A stretch of 45,875 nucleotides of DNA. It comes from Mesotaenium endlicherianum (lineage: Eukaryota > Streptophyta > Zygnematophyceae > Zygnematales > Mesotaeniaceae). The DNA lies in NCBI GenBank assembly GCA_009602735.1, contig WELA01002296.1, forward strand, positions 237,372-283,246, read 5' to 3'. The notes beneath the pieces were generated by a model. The model saw nothing but the letters and a program-made list of their open reading frames with translations, did not search any database and was not told the origin of the DNA. The stretch's first letter is position 1. Each line of letters starts with the position of its first letter. Positions 21,666 through 34,500 of this stretch are shown here, piece by piece. The position numbers and the translations under genes are program-made.

Positions 21666-24600
21666 ATGCACGCACTGGCAGTGCAGTGTAGGGGCTGCTA
21701 CACGGCCGCCCTTATTCAGCAGTTTAGCTCGCACCATAGTGTGAACAGACTTTCTTCCAGTCGCACTGAAGCAAAAGACAGCCTTGTAAAGGCATGTTTA
21801 GGTTCTCCGTTAGTTTCTCGTACATCTGATTCCTTGAGTAGAACTGTTAGGACACGTAGTGGTGAATCACTTCATGAATACCATGGCGCTCCCAGGCGGA
21901 TCGGACGTGTTAGTAGGCGACTAGTATCAGTCAAGGCCAGCCAGAGTCCTCTCCCTGCTCATGATCTTCCATATATGGAAGGATCAAGCAATGGGGCATC
22001 TTTGGCTACTTTTGAAGCCATGCTAGAAGCGACTCCGCCCTCTCCCAGCAGTAAAAGATACGAGGAAGAAGAGAGAATACAAAATATTGAGGACAAGATT
22101 GAAAGGGTAAGCAGTGAGTGCCATCTCTTATTCCTGAAGTTAGAATTAAGCTTGGAACGCATCATATGGAGGAACTGATCTGAGACCTTGTAGGTCATTC
22201 CACTTGGCTCTTGGCTCAAGACTTACTTCATGCTGGTAGTTATGTGCATGGCAATGGGCCTCTGTCCGCCGTAGCCGCGTTGGTTCTGACATGTAGGGCC
22301 GGTTTAACAAACGTCTTTGCATTAAGCTCGTGTACATAACTTTGTAAGGAGGATTCCGAGAGGCGTTACTAAGTTGGCTCTATTTAGCACCATCATGGAA
22401 TGTGTATCTTTGATGTGCCTGACTACTCTTTTAAACGGTTGGTGCTCTCTTGGTTGTGCTGGGTGCAGATGATATTCGATTGCCGCTTCCTCACATTGAT
22501 GGCAGTCTTTGGCTCCCTTTGCGGGTCAACTTTATGCTTTGTGAAGGTACAGTTGATTGATATATGCTGCTCTGCAAATACCTCTTTTGTCCTATTTCTT
22601 CTCAATAGCAACTGTTGGAGGATTTGCTATGCTGCCATATCCATGACACTTCAAGGGGCATATGAACGTCCAAAGACGTGTTTCCCTTCTTAGTCTGATG
22701 CATAGGCATCTCTCCACTTACATTTTGTAATACTGTTGCGTACGCTCTTCCCCTGGATCAAACAACTACTCAGGCCTTTATCTGGGCCATCACCATAACT
22801 TGTGTGGGAATGTTACAAAGAGTAATGTAGGCTCGTTTTCAACTGTGCCGCTCCTTTTGCATATGATGTTAAGAATCATAGGGAGGTTTGAGACAGCAGG
22901 AGCTTTTTGTCAAACTTGTTATCTGTTATGAGGGTTGTGTTGAAACATGAGGACAATTGCTTGTTTGTAAAGCTCAAGCCATCTTCATAAGCTTCAGGCT
23001 CTTCAAACCCCTTTGCACGCTGGGTCCACTCTGTGCATAAGGATTCAGATCAAGTGGTCGATCAGTTTCTTAAGTCAGCAGATCTCCGGACAGAGGGTAT
23101 GGGGTTTCTCTGTCACTCGTACAGTCAGCTACTGTGCTGCTAGCTGGGAACAAGTGCATGCTGCCCAGGGGTTGTGTGAAGAGGACGTGCACATGCAGGC
23201 AACAGAGGTGTAGCTCCAGTCTCTTTACAGACTGGAGAGAAGCTGAAGCCGAAGCTGAACCTGAAGCTGAAGCTGGCTCTCGAGTCTTTTCACTTGCATC
23301 GATGTGCAGGGGTGCCTATTTGTGGTCCAGTCGTTCACGGAGTTTTCTCATGGCATTATGCAAGGCATCGGCACAGAGAAGGTCATTCTTCTCCTCGTTG
23401 AAGCTGTTGGTGAGTCCGTCATACTCCCATCACCCAGACGACGTTGCTCAAAAAGAACTAGATGAAGAGGCAAGCATGCTTGTGGGCTGGCATGACTTTC
23501 TTAAGACTCCTGAAGGTGACTATGGAGCCTGTTTTCTGAGCCGGGGATGATATAGTGTGTTCTGGGCATGAAAGAGAAAGGTCAAGATTTCGAAGGTGAC
23601 AGCTTCACAGTCTTCTTCTTAATCTGTTGCCGCTTGGGTCATGTATATTGTTCCAACCCGACAGTATGAGTAAAGAAGGGAGTTATCTCTATGAGGATAG
23701 GATGGGTGGGGTGCTTAATCTTTGATATTAAGGGTTGCCTCTTACCAACAACTTCTTCTCGGCAAATGTAGTGTGACTCTCGCAGCAGCAAGATTTATAA
23801 TTCATATTGCAATTGCGTCTGCAATCAAGGCTGCGCTTGGGTCGGTAACGAAGATGTGCAGATGCCTACCTGATGGGAACCGAGATGCCCGTCGTCTTAG
23901 TTGTATTTGCTGCCGGGAAGAGAGACGAGCAAACGTGTACCGGGCCCAAAAAACTGCGATGTTCACTTTCTCTGTGGCTGTTGTTGCGGCGGGGGGGAGA
24001 GAGATGTTCAGACGTGTACCTGGCGAAGAAAGGTGCTCACTTTCTCTGTGTGGTTGTCATTGCTGGGAGGGGGGGGGGGAGATGTGCAGACGTGTACCTG
24101 GTGGGAACGGTGATGCTCATCTTTGGCATGGGCCTCTATGAGCTCTTTGTCAGCGCCCTGGAGGTGCCTGCAGACTGCGCAGTAGCGCCTGGCCAGTCGC
24201 GCGCCATGTGCGGCTCCAACTTCTTCGGCCTCTTCAGACTTACGGTGAGCCAGAGCAGCCGAGCAGCAGCCTCACGTCTCTCTTCCTCTCCCTCTCGCTG
24301 CTGCTCTTCCTGCCTTCTCCTATCCTTTGTCAGCTTCAGAAGCTGGCGGCCGCTTAGTCATGCTGTTTCCATGTTATTGTTCATTGGTGTATGTATGAAC
24401 ACTGTGGTGTATGTCACTGTTGACATGTCTGAAGCTGTTCATCCAAGAGTCACTCGCGCGTGCAGTTGCTCGGAGCTTTAGGCGGCAGCAGGGTAGGTCT
24501 GTGTCGCTAAGTTGAAACTGGTGTCGGTTATGTGGTTTGAGAAGGCGGACCCAGCCCGTTCTCATTTGCCATGAGAAATAGGGGATAGGTGCGAGTGAAA

Positions 24601-25102
24601 ATTAATGGGCTGTCTCTCGTGGAGTAGTTTTTGATCACCTCGCCTTTGGTTGTCTGCTTGACGATATCGACTGCAGCTGCAAAGCTGTGCACTGCAGCAA
24701 CACCTGAAGAGGCGGGCGACTGTTTGTTGTTCTTGTCTTTCCGTCAAGCGTGGACCAGAATGGGCATCTGTGTCCTCGTCTCAGTTGCATCGTGGCTACT
24801 CTGGAAAAAGTCACTAACCCGAAGAAAGTTCGCAATGGTTGCAGGAGAGGCCCCAATGGCTCGAGATCCACTCGCTGGACGAGCTCAAGACGAAGCTCGG
24901 CCACGTGATCGTCATGATCCTGCTCGTCGGCATGTTTGAGAAGAGCAAGAAGGTGCCCGTCAAGAACGGCGTCGACCTCCTCTGCTTCTCCGCCTCCATC
25001 TTCCTTGCGTCCGCGTGCCTCTTCCTGCTGTCCAAACTGCACTCCAAAAATGAAACGGGATCCTCTCAAGGTGCTCAAGGAGCAGCAGCAAGTGCCCACT
25101 GA
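21666..25102 (+). CDS. UPF0114 family membrane protein, plastid type, five exons
   Basis: Plant-type member of UPF0114 (bacterial YqhA relatives; Arabidopsis At4g19390 type), a membrane protein of unknown function. Exons: 21666-22106, 22469-22546, 23310-23409, 24090-24244, 24845-25102. Phases agree and give 343 residues. The first ~120 residues (MHALAVQCRGCYTAALIQQF onward, rich in Ser/Arg) look like a chloroplast transit peptide. Family landmarks follow: IFDCRFLTLMAVFGSLCGST (first membrane helix), GCLFVVQSF, DVYLVGTVMLIFGMGLYELF (second), RPQWLEIHSLDELKTKLGHV and VIVMILLVGMFEKSKKVPVK. A last hydrophobic stretch reads DLLCFSASIFLASACLFLLS, then a short polar tail. The upstream in-frame extension lacks an ATG, so 21666 is the start. 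Exons 1-2 are AT-balanced, exons 4-5 GC-rich. Confidence 0.9.
23862..24089. repeat. Acceptor-side tandem copies before UPF0114 exon 4
   Basis: The true junction is GATGTGCAG then ACGTGTACCTGGTGGGAACG (exon from 24090). The same edge appears at 24012 (GATGTTCAG/ACGTGTACCTGGC), 23933 (AG mutated to AA, ACGTGTACCGGGC) and 23862 (GATGTGCAG/ATGCCTACCTGATGGGAAC). Spacing is 71-79 bp. Intervening blocks (TCACTTTCTCTGTGTGGTTG and a G-rich run) repeat too. Two decoy acceptors keep a good AG. A weaker single copy of the exon 3 acceptor may lie at about 23190-23225. Confidence 0.85.
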
Positions 25103-25706
25103 CTGGTGGTCACTGACTGATCCTAGGAGGAGGCAAGGCTGCTCGACGTCGACGCTGAGCTGAAAATCCCGCATTGGGAGTAGTAGGGGGGTTTGCATCA
25201 CTGTACAGGAACAACGGGGGCTGTTTCAAGGGAGTTAGTACTTGCCCTGGAGTGTCAGTGCAGCTGTTCAAAAAGCTAGCCCTCTGGACCTTCACCCTTA
25301 TTTGACAGTAGTATGTCAGAGGGCTTGGTTTTGATTAGTAGTTGTACTATACATCGGCAATTTTTCCCTCTCGATGAAAGATAGATGTATCATGTTAGAT
25401 ACTACATTCTTGACAGGTAGGGTCACTTGTCGTAGAGAAAACTATCCAGCTACATTCAGTCACAACATTGTGATATGGCTTCATCCATGGTACACGGGGG
25501 TTTGTAATTCTTTACATTTCCTCCTGAATCTTGCAACATGCAAGGTGGTGGTTGTCTCGTGGAGCACAGTAGTCGCAAAAAGATAACAAATAAGTTATTG
25601 CTCTCTGAATAGTGACAGAATATGTAATCGGGTCATGCGTCTTATGATGTGGGAAGTTTCCTCAAACTAACATCACATAGAATATATGTACAGCTATATA
25701 TATAAG
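25103..25706. other. Convergent spacer between UPF0114 and haspin
   Basis: About 600 bases between two facing stop codons, AT-richer than the exons, holding both 3' untranslated regions. Apart from a TATATATATAAGCTATAG stretch next to the haspin stop codon, I see no distinctive element. Confidence 0.5.
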
Positions 25707-28521
25707 CTATAGATACATTCCATCAAAGAACTCGTCGTGAACAGCTGCAGAGGCAGCATGGTAGAGCAGCACGCGCTTGCGGAATGACTTGAGGCTGTGC
25801 TTCTCTGCTGCGGTGCAAGGCTGTACACAAAAATCAAAACACAACTCAGGCAGTCAATTTGCTACCCACAGCTCCAGCAAGTCAATTGATGCTTTTGGGC
25901 CGCCTAGCTGGACGTGCAGAGAAGTGCGGAGCACGGGCGGAAAGATGACTGAGCCAAGCGCGCGTGCGAACCAAATGGGTGTCGGATGCATGAGAGCTGG
26001 CTCTCTGCAAAGCTTGGGCGGAGGGCAGAAGGAGTATGAGGAGCGCGTTTGGGCCAGCCGGACAGAGAGCTAGACTTGCCCCCAGTTCTAGCTTGACCCG
26101 CATTGCTTAGTCACAACCTCAAAGAGAATATCGACGCAGGAAAACTGAGAGGTAATGTTCTGACATTCTCAAACTTGATGTGGACCTCGGCCCTCAACGT
26201 CAGACACACTCTAGTCTGTATGTCAAACTAAAGGTGTCCAATAGCACTATTGATTGCGAGGCTTCCTGCAGGAAATAATTGTTTGATGCTCATTACATGG
26301 AGGTGGTCTGGTGGACGTGGCAATTTGGACCATGGCCCTGCAGTATGCATGCATTCGTTTTAACCTCTGCAAGATGGAGAAACATACAGGCCTTCTCCGT
26401 AATTCCTTCACCCTTTCCGTTAGACCTCTTGTAACAAGTGCTGGCTTCACAATAACAATGACACCAAAGCAGCGTGATGCGACAACAACAACACGACAAT
26501 AGTGCACCCTGTCATGAATGCATCTTCTCATCTTATCATCGACAGGCACTCGCAGTTGGTGCAGAGGTATACTCACATATGCCTTCTTATTCAGGAGAAT
26601 ATCGGCGAAATAGTGCAGCCACAGGCAATTTGTCTTCGGGAACCTGCCATCGAAGCGCAGAGTGATTGATGGCAGAAGGAAGATGTGGAGGGGATGTCAG
26701 AGGGGGCTTCATGAAGAGCAGAGTGATGATGGCAGCGCTCGTACGTGCTCTAGAAGGAGAGGCCAGGCCACCATGGGACGTGCCAATAAGATTGCTAAGT
26801 GCTTCATGCCTGGAAGAGTGGTGGGAACAAATTTGCTCCTAAGTTTGCTCCACTGCTGAAGGCGAGCTAGCTGAAGAAGCAGCTGATGATGCGAGAATGC
26901 GAGTAAGAAGATGCGGGCGTGATACATAACACCCCGCAACAGAAGAGAGCCGGAGCCAGCTAGACACGACCAATGACGGCGTCCTCGAGCCGTCGTGGGG
27001 TCAACAAAAGAAAAACCGCTCGGTCCTTGGGCCTCCCCAGAGCTTCCACTATGCTACATGAAATTTCGGATAAGAACTTGGAGAGAGGACCCCAGAAAGA
27101 CATTCCTTCAGACATTCCTTCAGACATTCCTTCAGACAATCATGCAGGAGAAGAGCAAACAATTTCATCATTGTACATCTAATTTTCGTGTGACCAGAAA
27201 AAACGTGGGGAAAAAGAAGAAGAAAAAACAGAGAAAGAAAAGAAGAAAAGGGCCTAAGGTGCACTAGGCTTTTTAATTTCTCGGCCGGCCCCGGCAGCCA
27301 CGCAGGAGAAGCAAAGACAAATACGCGTCAGAGTTGCGCACGCTCACCTCTCTTCCCACTTGCCACGTGTCAGCTTCTTCATCCTCCGGTAGGTGTCCGC
27401 CTGCCATCAAGCCATGCCGCCAGCACGCAAGCGTGTGTCACAGAGTTTGGAAGAAAGAAAACCTTATCACGCATGTGCGCTGATAAGTGCCACCTGGCGT
27501 ATATTGCACTGTTGGAAAAAGCCGCCCTCACCACCATCATCCTGGCACCCCCCGTACCGTAGGTTGAAAAGAGCTGAGTGTACAATGTTGGGCTCGCGTC
27601 TAGCGTTTTAGCAGCAGACAACCAAACAGTGATTGACCTATACTTGACCTGTGGTTGACCTCCAGTTGACCTGCAGTTGACCTATACTTGACCTCTAGTG
27701 GACCTGAAAAGACCGTGTTTGCACACATTTGCAGACATTTCCTTCAAGTAGCACTTGATCGTTGACCTGTCATTGACCTGTCGTTGACCTGAAGTGGAGG
27801 AACTGCAGCGTAAGTTTCTCACGCCGTGCGTACGCCTTTGGCGAGGAGATGGGCGCGAGAGGAAAGGGCAAGTCAGGAGAAGAGAGAAGGGGAGAAGAGT
27901 AGGAAGAGTAAGGCGTCTCTGTCGACCCACCTGGATGTCACCCGAAGGGCCTTGGAAGATCTCGGGGTCGGCAGAGAGGTCGAAAAAGAGCACCCTGTTG
28001 CCTGCAAGTCCAGACAGATGCAGGCACCCCCAGGTGACGACACCTGTCAACACTTTCGACGCTCGCGGTTCCTCTCGCACTTTGGCTCTCCGCTCGCCCC
28101 CCCGCGGTCCAACTCTCGGCTTGACTCTTGGCCTGACTCGCAGTCCGCCTTGCAGCTTGACCGGCAGGTCAACTTGCAGGTCAACCCTCGCACCACATCC
28201 AGCTCAAAGCTTCTTCCTCAATTCAATCCATGGCAAAGAGCAGCGGCGTCCCCCCCCCAAGCAGGCAGCCGGCCACCAGGGGGGGGGGCGCATGCGCGCG
28301 GATGCGGCCGTGCTGCCGTGCTGCCGTAGGTCAGATTGATCGACTGATACATTCATGTATGATGGGAGGGAAGGAGGTGGGCCCCGTCAGAGTCGAGCTG
28401 GAGGGCATCGAGTGTAAGGGCTGTATGCGGACAGGTGCTGCTTGGCTGCTGCCACTGCTGCTGCTGTGTTGCTGTGCTACTATTGCTGCTGCTACTGTTG
28501 CTGCTGCTGTTGCTGCTGCTT

Positions 28522-28572
<51 letters not shown>

Positions 28573-31500
28573 GTTGCTGTACTGCCGTGCTGCCGTGCTC
28601 AGTGCGACATGGGTTGGGAGGAGGAAATGGAAAGAGGGCCTACCAGAGTCGAGCCGGGAGAGAGTGAAGTCGATGAGTGACACCTGGACTCCGTGCGAGC
28701 GCACCGCGCAGTCCTTGCCGTCGAGCCGGAAGTGCGCCACCTGGCAGTCCTCGCTCTCCGCCAGCAGCACGTTGCCCCTGCCCAGCCGAACCGAACCCAG
28801 CAGAAACAAGTTCTTGCGGGCTATCAGACCTTCACTACGACCGTGATCGCCTACTGGGCCGCACAGGATTCCTCAATTGCATCTCTTTATATGATAACAA
28901 GTTTTATCTTCTTGAGACAAGAAAAGCACGGCTGAGGCACGACCATCTCAGCCAACGATGCGGGGAGCAGTGGCCGCGACTAATATATTCAAGCCACGTC
29001 AAGATTATCACATTTTCCATCAACGCCCGCCCAGGAGCAAGCTTTGCTGCGCCCTTCAGCGGGCGCCACCTGGCAGGCCCCGAAGCGACGAGCACGAGAA
29101 AGGGGGGCGGGCAGTCGCTCACCAGTGGAGGTCCCGGTGCTCAAACGCGCACGCTTTCTCCGCCACTGCCAGCGCCAGCACCACCTGCCAGACAGCCGAG
29201 CAAGCACTCCCAATGGCCAGCTGAGAAGCTCCCAGAAAGAACGCGGGCTCTTTCGCGTAAGCACTCTCGCATGGGCTCACTAAGAGGCCCATAGAGAGAA
29301 CGCGAGCTCTCTCACGCGGCCTTTCAGGGCAGGGCATGGAAAGGAAAGGTGGCGGGACGATTGGCAGCCCCTTCCAGGCAGGGAGGAGACACTGAGTCTC
29401 GGCCCTCCAACTGCTGCAGCAGGAGGTGTGCCCCTGGGAGGGACAAAGCAGGGCGTGGGTAAGTAGGGCAGTCACAGCTACATCTGCGCAGAGAGGGACG
29501 ATTCTAAGTGTCGCCCCCCCCCCGCTCCGCCGCCCCCCTCCCCACCTCAGGAGGCTGCTGCGGGAAGAGTTGCCCGGTGGAAACGATGCAGAGAGTGTGC
29601 TGCAGCTCTGGCTCTAGGGCTAGGGCTAGGGCTTGGGCTAGGGCAGGGCAGGGCAGGGCTGGAGCGGGGCAGGGCAGGAAAGGGCAGGGCAGGTGAGGGG
29701 CAGGACAGCGCGAGGCAGGGCAGCTTAGGGGCGCAGTGAGTTTCTCTCCCTCTGTGGCGCTGCCAACCTGCAGGAGGATGCTGCGCGCCTGCTGGAAGGA
29801 GGCCACCACGTAGCGCTCCAGGTCGGCGCCGCCGTCCTCAAACACGTACGTCACGTAGCGCTGCCGCCACCCTCGGCACCCCCCCAAGAAGCACAACAGC
29901 AGCAGTTGAGCAACAGCAGCAGCAGTGGCAGCCGCAACCCGCAGCAGCAGGGGGGGGGGAAAGGGCCAAGGGGGGAAGGGGAGCAGAGGAGGGTGGGGAC
30001 GGAGGCATAGCCTGGGCTGGGGCTGAAGTATCAGCGGCTACATCCTGGCAGCAATTTGAGTGCAGAGCAGAAAGAGATGCACGCATGCTGCCTCTCTCTG
30101 AGCCTCCCGCTTGGCTTGTTGTGCATGCACCAAGAGGGAGAGAGGGAGGCCAGCAGAAGCGGGAGCAAGGGCGGGTGGAANTGGTTCTCGGATGCGTTGT
30201 CGTCGTCCCAGTCCTCCCAAGCCCGGATCAGCTCCGGCCCGTACCTCCCCTCGCAGATCCTCACCCTGTGAAGTACACGCAGGGCAAGCAAAGCCCTCCC
30301 TCGGCACTTGCACTGTCAGATATCGGCCCGCCACCTGTCAGGCCCTCCCTCTCGGATCCCGGCTCAGGCAACAGCAGCCTGAGGTGATGAAGCACCCCTC
30401 CGCTGCGGTAGTGACGAATGAGATGCTGGCAGGTGGCACGCTCTAGACGCCCGAGGAGGAGGCGCGAAACCAGAAGCTGGGGCTGGCACTCTCATTCTGC
30501 TCGGGCAGCAGCAGCAAGGGCGAGGCAAGCAGGGCAGAGCTAGCTGAGGAGACACGGCATGCTGGTCCAGCCTGCGACGGAACGGCAACCAGACAACCGG
30601 ATGTGCACTCGGGCAAGGGTCACAGGCAGGGCCAACGCTCGCTAGGGCGCCACATACTGCTGCTGCAGATTGCCTAAACCCGCACCCGGAACCCTCAACC
30701 CCCCTCCCTAAGCCACGGGACAGGTGGCTATGCACTTGGGGAGTACTAGCAAGCAGGGGCAAGGCCCGTGGGATGCCGCATGCTGCTGCTCCAGGTGGCG
30801 ACGGGATTGCCAAGCACAGGTGGCTGTGCACTCGGGAAGAAGCGACAAGCAGGAGAACGCCCCCAGAGATGCCCCATGCTACTGAACCAGACTCTTCCCC
30901 CCCTCCGTTTTTCTCCCCGCCCCTGCCTTCGCCCCAGCCCCCGTCACCCCCTTCCCTGNTCCGCCGTCTGCCCCCCAGCCCCCACCCCCGCCCCCGCCCC
31001 CGCCCAGAGCCAGAGCAGGCACCAGGGGAGCGTTTGGCACAATAGTGTTAAGGGTCAGTTGTAATGTCCCAGTGGAATCATGCCCAGCGTGCCATTTGCC
31101 GTTTTCCCCCAAAACAGAGCCAGCGCTGGCACCAGGGGAGCGTTTGACACGATAATTCTTTACAGTATTACACCCTTCCCCCCCACTAGCAGGGCCTTGC
31201 TTGTGTTTCGTCTGCTGCCTGCGACCAGCCCCACTCAGAGCCAGAGCAGGCACCAGGGGAATTAGAGCAAGACCAATGAAAGGAAGCACAGGGGAGAAGG
31301 GGAGGGGGAAGAAGGGAGGGGGATTACTTTACCCGCTGTGTTTCGCCATTGACAGGCATGTCCCCGTCCATGGGCACGATCTTGAAGCACAGCCCGGGTG
31401 CTCCGAAGGCCTCCCCAAAGGTCCCCTCTCCCAGCTTCCGGATGCTCGAGATGTCACTAAAAAGAGAGAGAGAGAGGGCCACATGGGGGACAACACACAC

Positions 31501-34500
31501 AGGCTCAAGAGTATAAGGCCACGAGTAAAAGAAAGACGGAAAGAACAAGCTGCCGCTTCACCCACGCTGGTCACGATGACCCAGCCCCCAACCTGTGGCT
31601 GGAAACAAGCGTGAGTAGAGAAACGGAAACTTCTCCTTGTTCCACCCTACCTTGTTTATTTCAGTGATGAGCGTCAGCCGTCCTACTGCACGAGTTAGCA
31701 CTCACCCACAAGCTGATATAGACGTACGGACGGCTCGCAAGAAGTAGGAGCCACAATTCACCGCGAGGAGGAGCAGGAGCTGCTGGCGCCACTCACCAGA
31801 AGGAGCCAATGGCCTCCTCGAGCGACACCACCTCCGACTGCCCGCACTCCCTCAACAGTGCCTCGAAGCCCGACAAGATCTCCTCCTCCTCCTCCTGCTG
31901 CTGCTCCTCCTCCTGTCTCTCCTGCTCCTTCTCCTCCTCCGCCTCCGCCTCCTCCTTTGCCTCCTCGGCCTCCTCCTCCTCCTGCTCCACCTGCTCCACC
32001 TGCTCTTCTTTTGGCACCAGCTCTGGTACCACCACAGCAGCCACCCTTTGCTCCTCGGTGTGGGGCAGAACCCCCGCCTCTTCTGACTGTGCCTCCTCTG
32101 ACTCCCCCTCCTCCGGCCCAGCCTCCTCTGGTCCAGCCTCCCCTGGCCCAGCCTCCCCTGGCTCAGCCTCCCCTGGCCCCGCCTCCTCTAAATCTGAGCT
32201 AGGCTCTTGCGCCCCCCCATTGCAAGCCCCACGGCCGTCCCCTTCCTCCTCCTCCTCCTCCTCCTCCTCCTCCTCCTCCTCCTCCTCCTGCCGTTCCTGG
32301 CCTTGTTCCTCCCCTTCCTCCTCAACCTCCTCCTGGAGGTCCTTGTCCGCCACTAATTCTGTCATCGCCTCGATCTTAACCTGCTGTACGTGGGCTCCTG
32401 CCAGCTGGCACGGGGTCTCTGGTATCTCGGCCCGCGCAGCAGCAGCCTCTCCGGGAGTCTCTCCATGGACCAGCAGCCCCCCTGCAGAGCCTCCTGTCTG
32501 ACAGGGCGTCTGCAATCCTCCCCATCCTGCTGCGGGCAGGCGATCCTCCATCCACCCCTCCCTCCTGTGATCTGCATGCGCTTCCTCCCATGCCCCTGCC
32601 CCTGCCCCTGCCCCTGCCCCTGCCCCTCCCCCTGCGCCTGCGCCTGCCCCTGCCCCTGCCCCTGCCCCTGCCCCTTCCTCCGACAGCCATCGATCTTCAT
32701 CTGCACCTGCATCTGCCGACAACGCTGCAGACAGCTCTCTGGCAGCCTGGCGTATGCGGCTAGCGGGCCCTCTTCTCTGGAGGGCGGCCTGCTCCTCCTC
32801 CGCGTGCTCCTCTGCCACGCTCCCCTCCCAGCCCCTGCTGCGGAGCCACGTCTCCCTGTCCTGCCAGGTGGCGAACTCGCAGCCGCCGGCCCCGTCGACA
32901 CCTGGCAGCCAACCGGGGTTCGCCTTGGGGGCGGGGCTCTCCTCCTCCAGCTCGAAGGCGTCCACCTCCGCAAAGTAGGCCTGCTGCGTGCGCACAAACT
33001 TCTGGGGGAGCTCGTACTTCTTCCTCGGCCGCTGCTGGCCCTGGTGCTGCCAGGTGGAGAGAGAGACACATCCCATGAGGATGGGGAGAGACAATCAAGG
33101 TGGGTGGAGGGTCATCCCATGTTAGTGACTGTCAGATACATCCCATGTCAGTGCAGTTGGCAGTCAAGTGGGGTAGAGGGTCATCCCATGTTAGCAGAGT
33201 ACACACGCCACTTACCTCCCGTGTCAGAGCAGTCGGCAGCGTGTCCTGCTTCTGCTGCCACCTGCACTGCTGGCTGTGAAGCTGCGGGGGGTGGAGATGC
33301 ACCCCATGGGGGTGGAGGAAGACGTTACATGGGGTGATAGAAGGATTATATGAGAAAGTGGTGTCCATTTGCCGACACTTCATTCCATGGAGGTCAGTCT
33401 ACAGATTGTAGAGAAGAATAATTGTTGATTGGCTGGCTCTTTTCTGGCTGATTTTAAATGTGCCCAGGTAGGAGTAGGAATGCTGAGTGTGATATAAGCA
33501 GAGACTAAACCCTGAGGATCCTGCAATGATCCCTTCTCCTGCAAGACTTGAAGGTTCCAGAAGACTGAGGTCAAAATTGGTCAAACGTGTGACGAAAGAG
33601 GGGGGCCAGCTTCAAGGCTTTGCAGACCCCACCTGCGGGGAAGGTGTGAGTCCCAAAGCTTCCGAGTCTCTTCTGTGGTCCCCACCATCTTCAGTTTCAA
33701 GCTTGGGCTCCCAGTCATGATCTGCTTGTGCTGACGTCCCCACAGAGGAGTCTCGGAAGGTGGGGCGCGAGATGATGCTGCTCCTTCTGCCTCCTTTCCT
33801 ACACATTCAGAACTCACATTCAGAACTCAATGCACCCTCATTATCTACACCAGAATGATACTCATGCAGTAGGCATTTTAAGAAGCTTCAAGGGGATTCG
33901 ACATTCTTACCCTCCGTCACCAGCTCTCTTGTCTGCCGTTTCCACAGGCTTATTTATCTTCACGCTTATTAATAACAAAGTGTGCAGAAGAGTCTAAATG
34001 AACAGGAAAAACTTATACACCACCTACAAAGTACCGACAACAGTTGCATGCTGGGCTGACAACCTGAGCATACCTGAAGAAAAGTGTGTGGTTGATCCAG
34101 CTTGATCTGTCACGCCTGCCTCTGCTCTCTGGGGCCCACCTGCTGCTCAATCACCACCACGGAAGACTTACTAAGACCTAACAACTTTCCCATCCCTGCT
34201 ATAGCCACCCAGATTGAGAGGATGGACATCAAAAGTGCGCGTCCTTACGTCCACCTGTGAAGCTTTCTTGAACCACTCCTCGTAAGGGTGTAGATTACAT
34301 TGACCATTTCCTTCATGCGCATTTATTGCTTTCAAGTACTCTTGGGGATGTATGAAAGACGTGTATAACAAGTGCTATGCCCACGAGACAGCCTTCTGAT
34401 TACTTATATTGAGCTGCAGCTGTACACATCCAGTACCTGGATGAAGAGGATGCAGTGGGAGAATGAGCGCCGGGATCATTATTCAGCTGGCTGAGTTGAC

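Noticed and set aside
23134..23550. Glu-Ala repeat frame upstream of UPF0114 exon 3
   Set aside because: The AGCTGAAGC repeat lies in the intron and is out of frame with the family match.
28435..28680. Poly-Cys, poly-Leu and poly-Ala frames
   Set aside because: Three readings of one CTG run inside a haspin intron.
31809..32501. Ser-rich plus-strand frame of 230 residues
   Set aside because: Exact antisense shadow of the haspin acidic exon (CTC triplets read as Ser/Leu/Pro).
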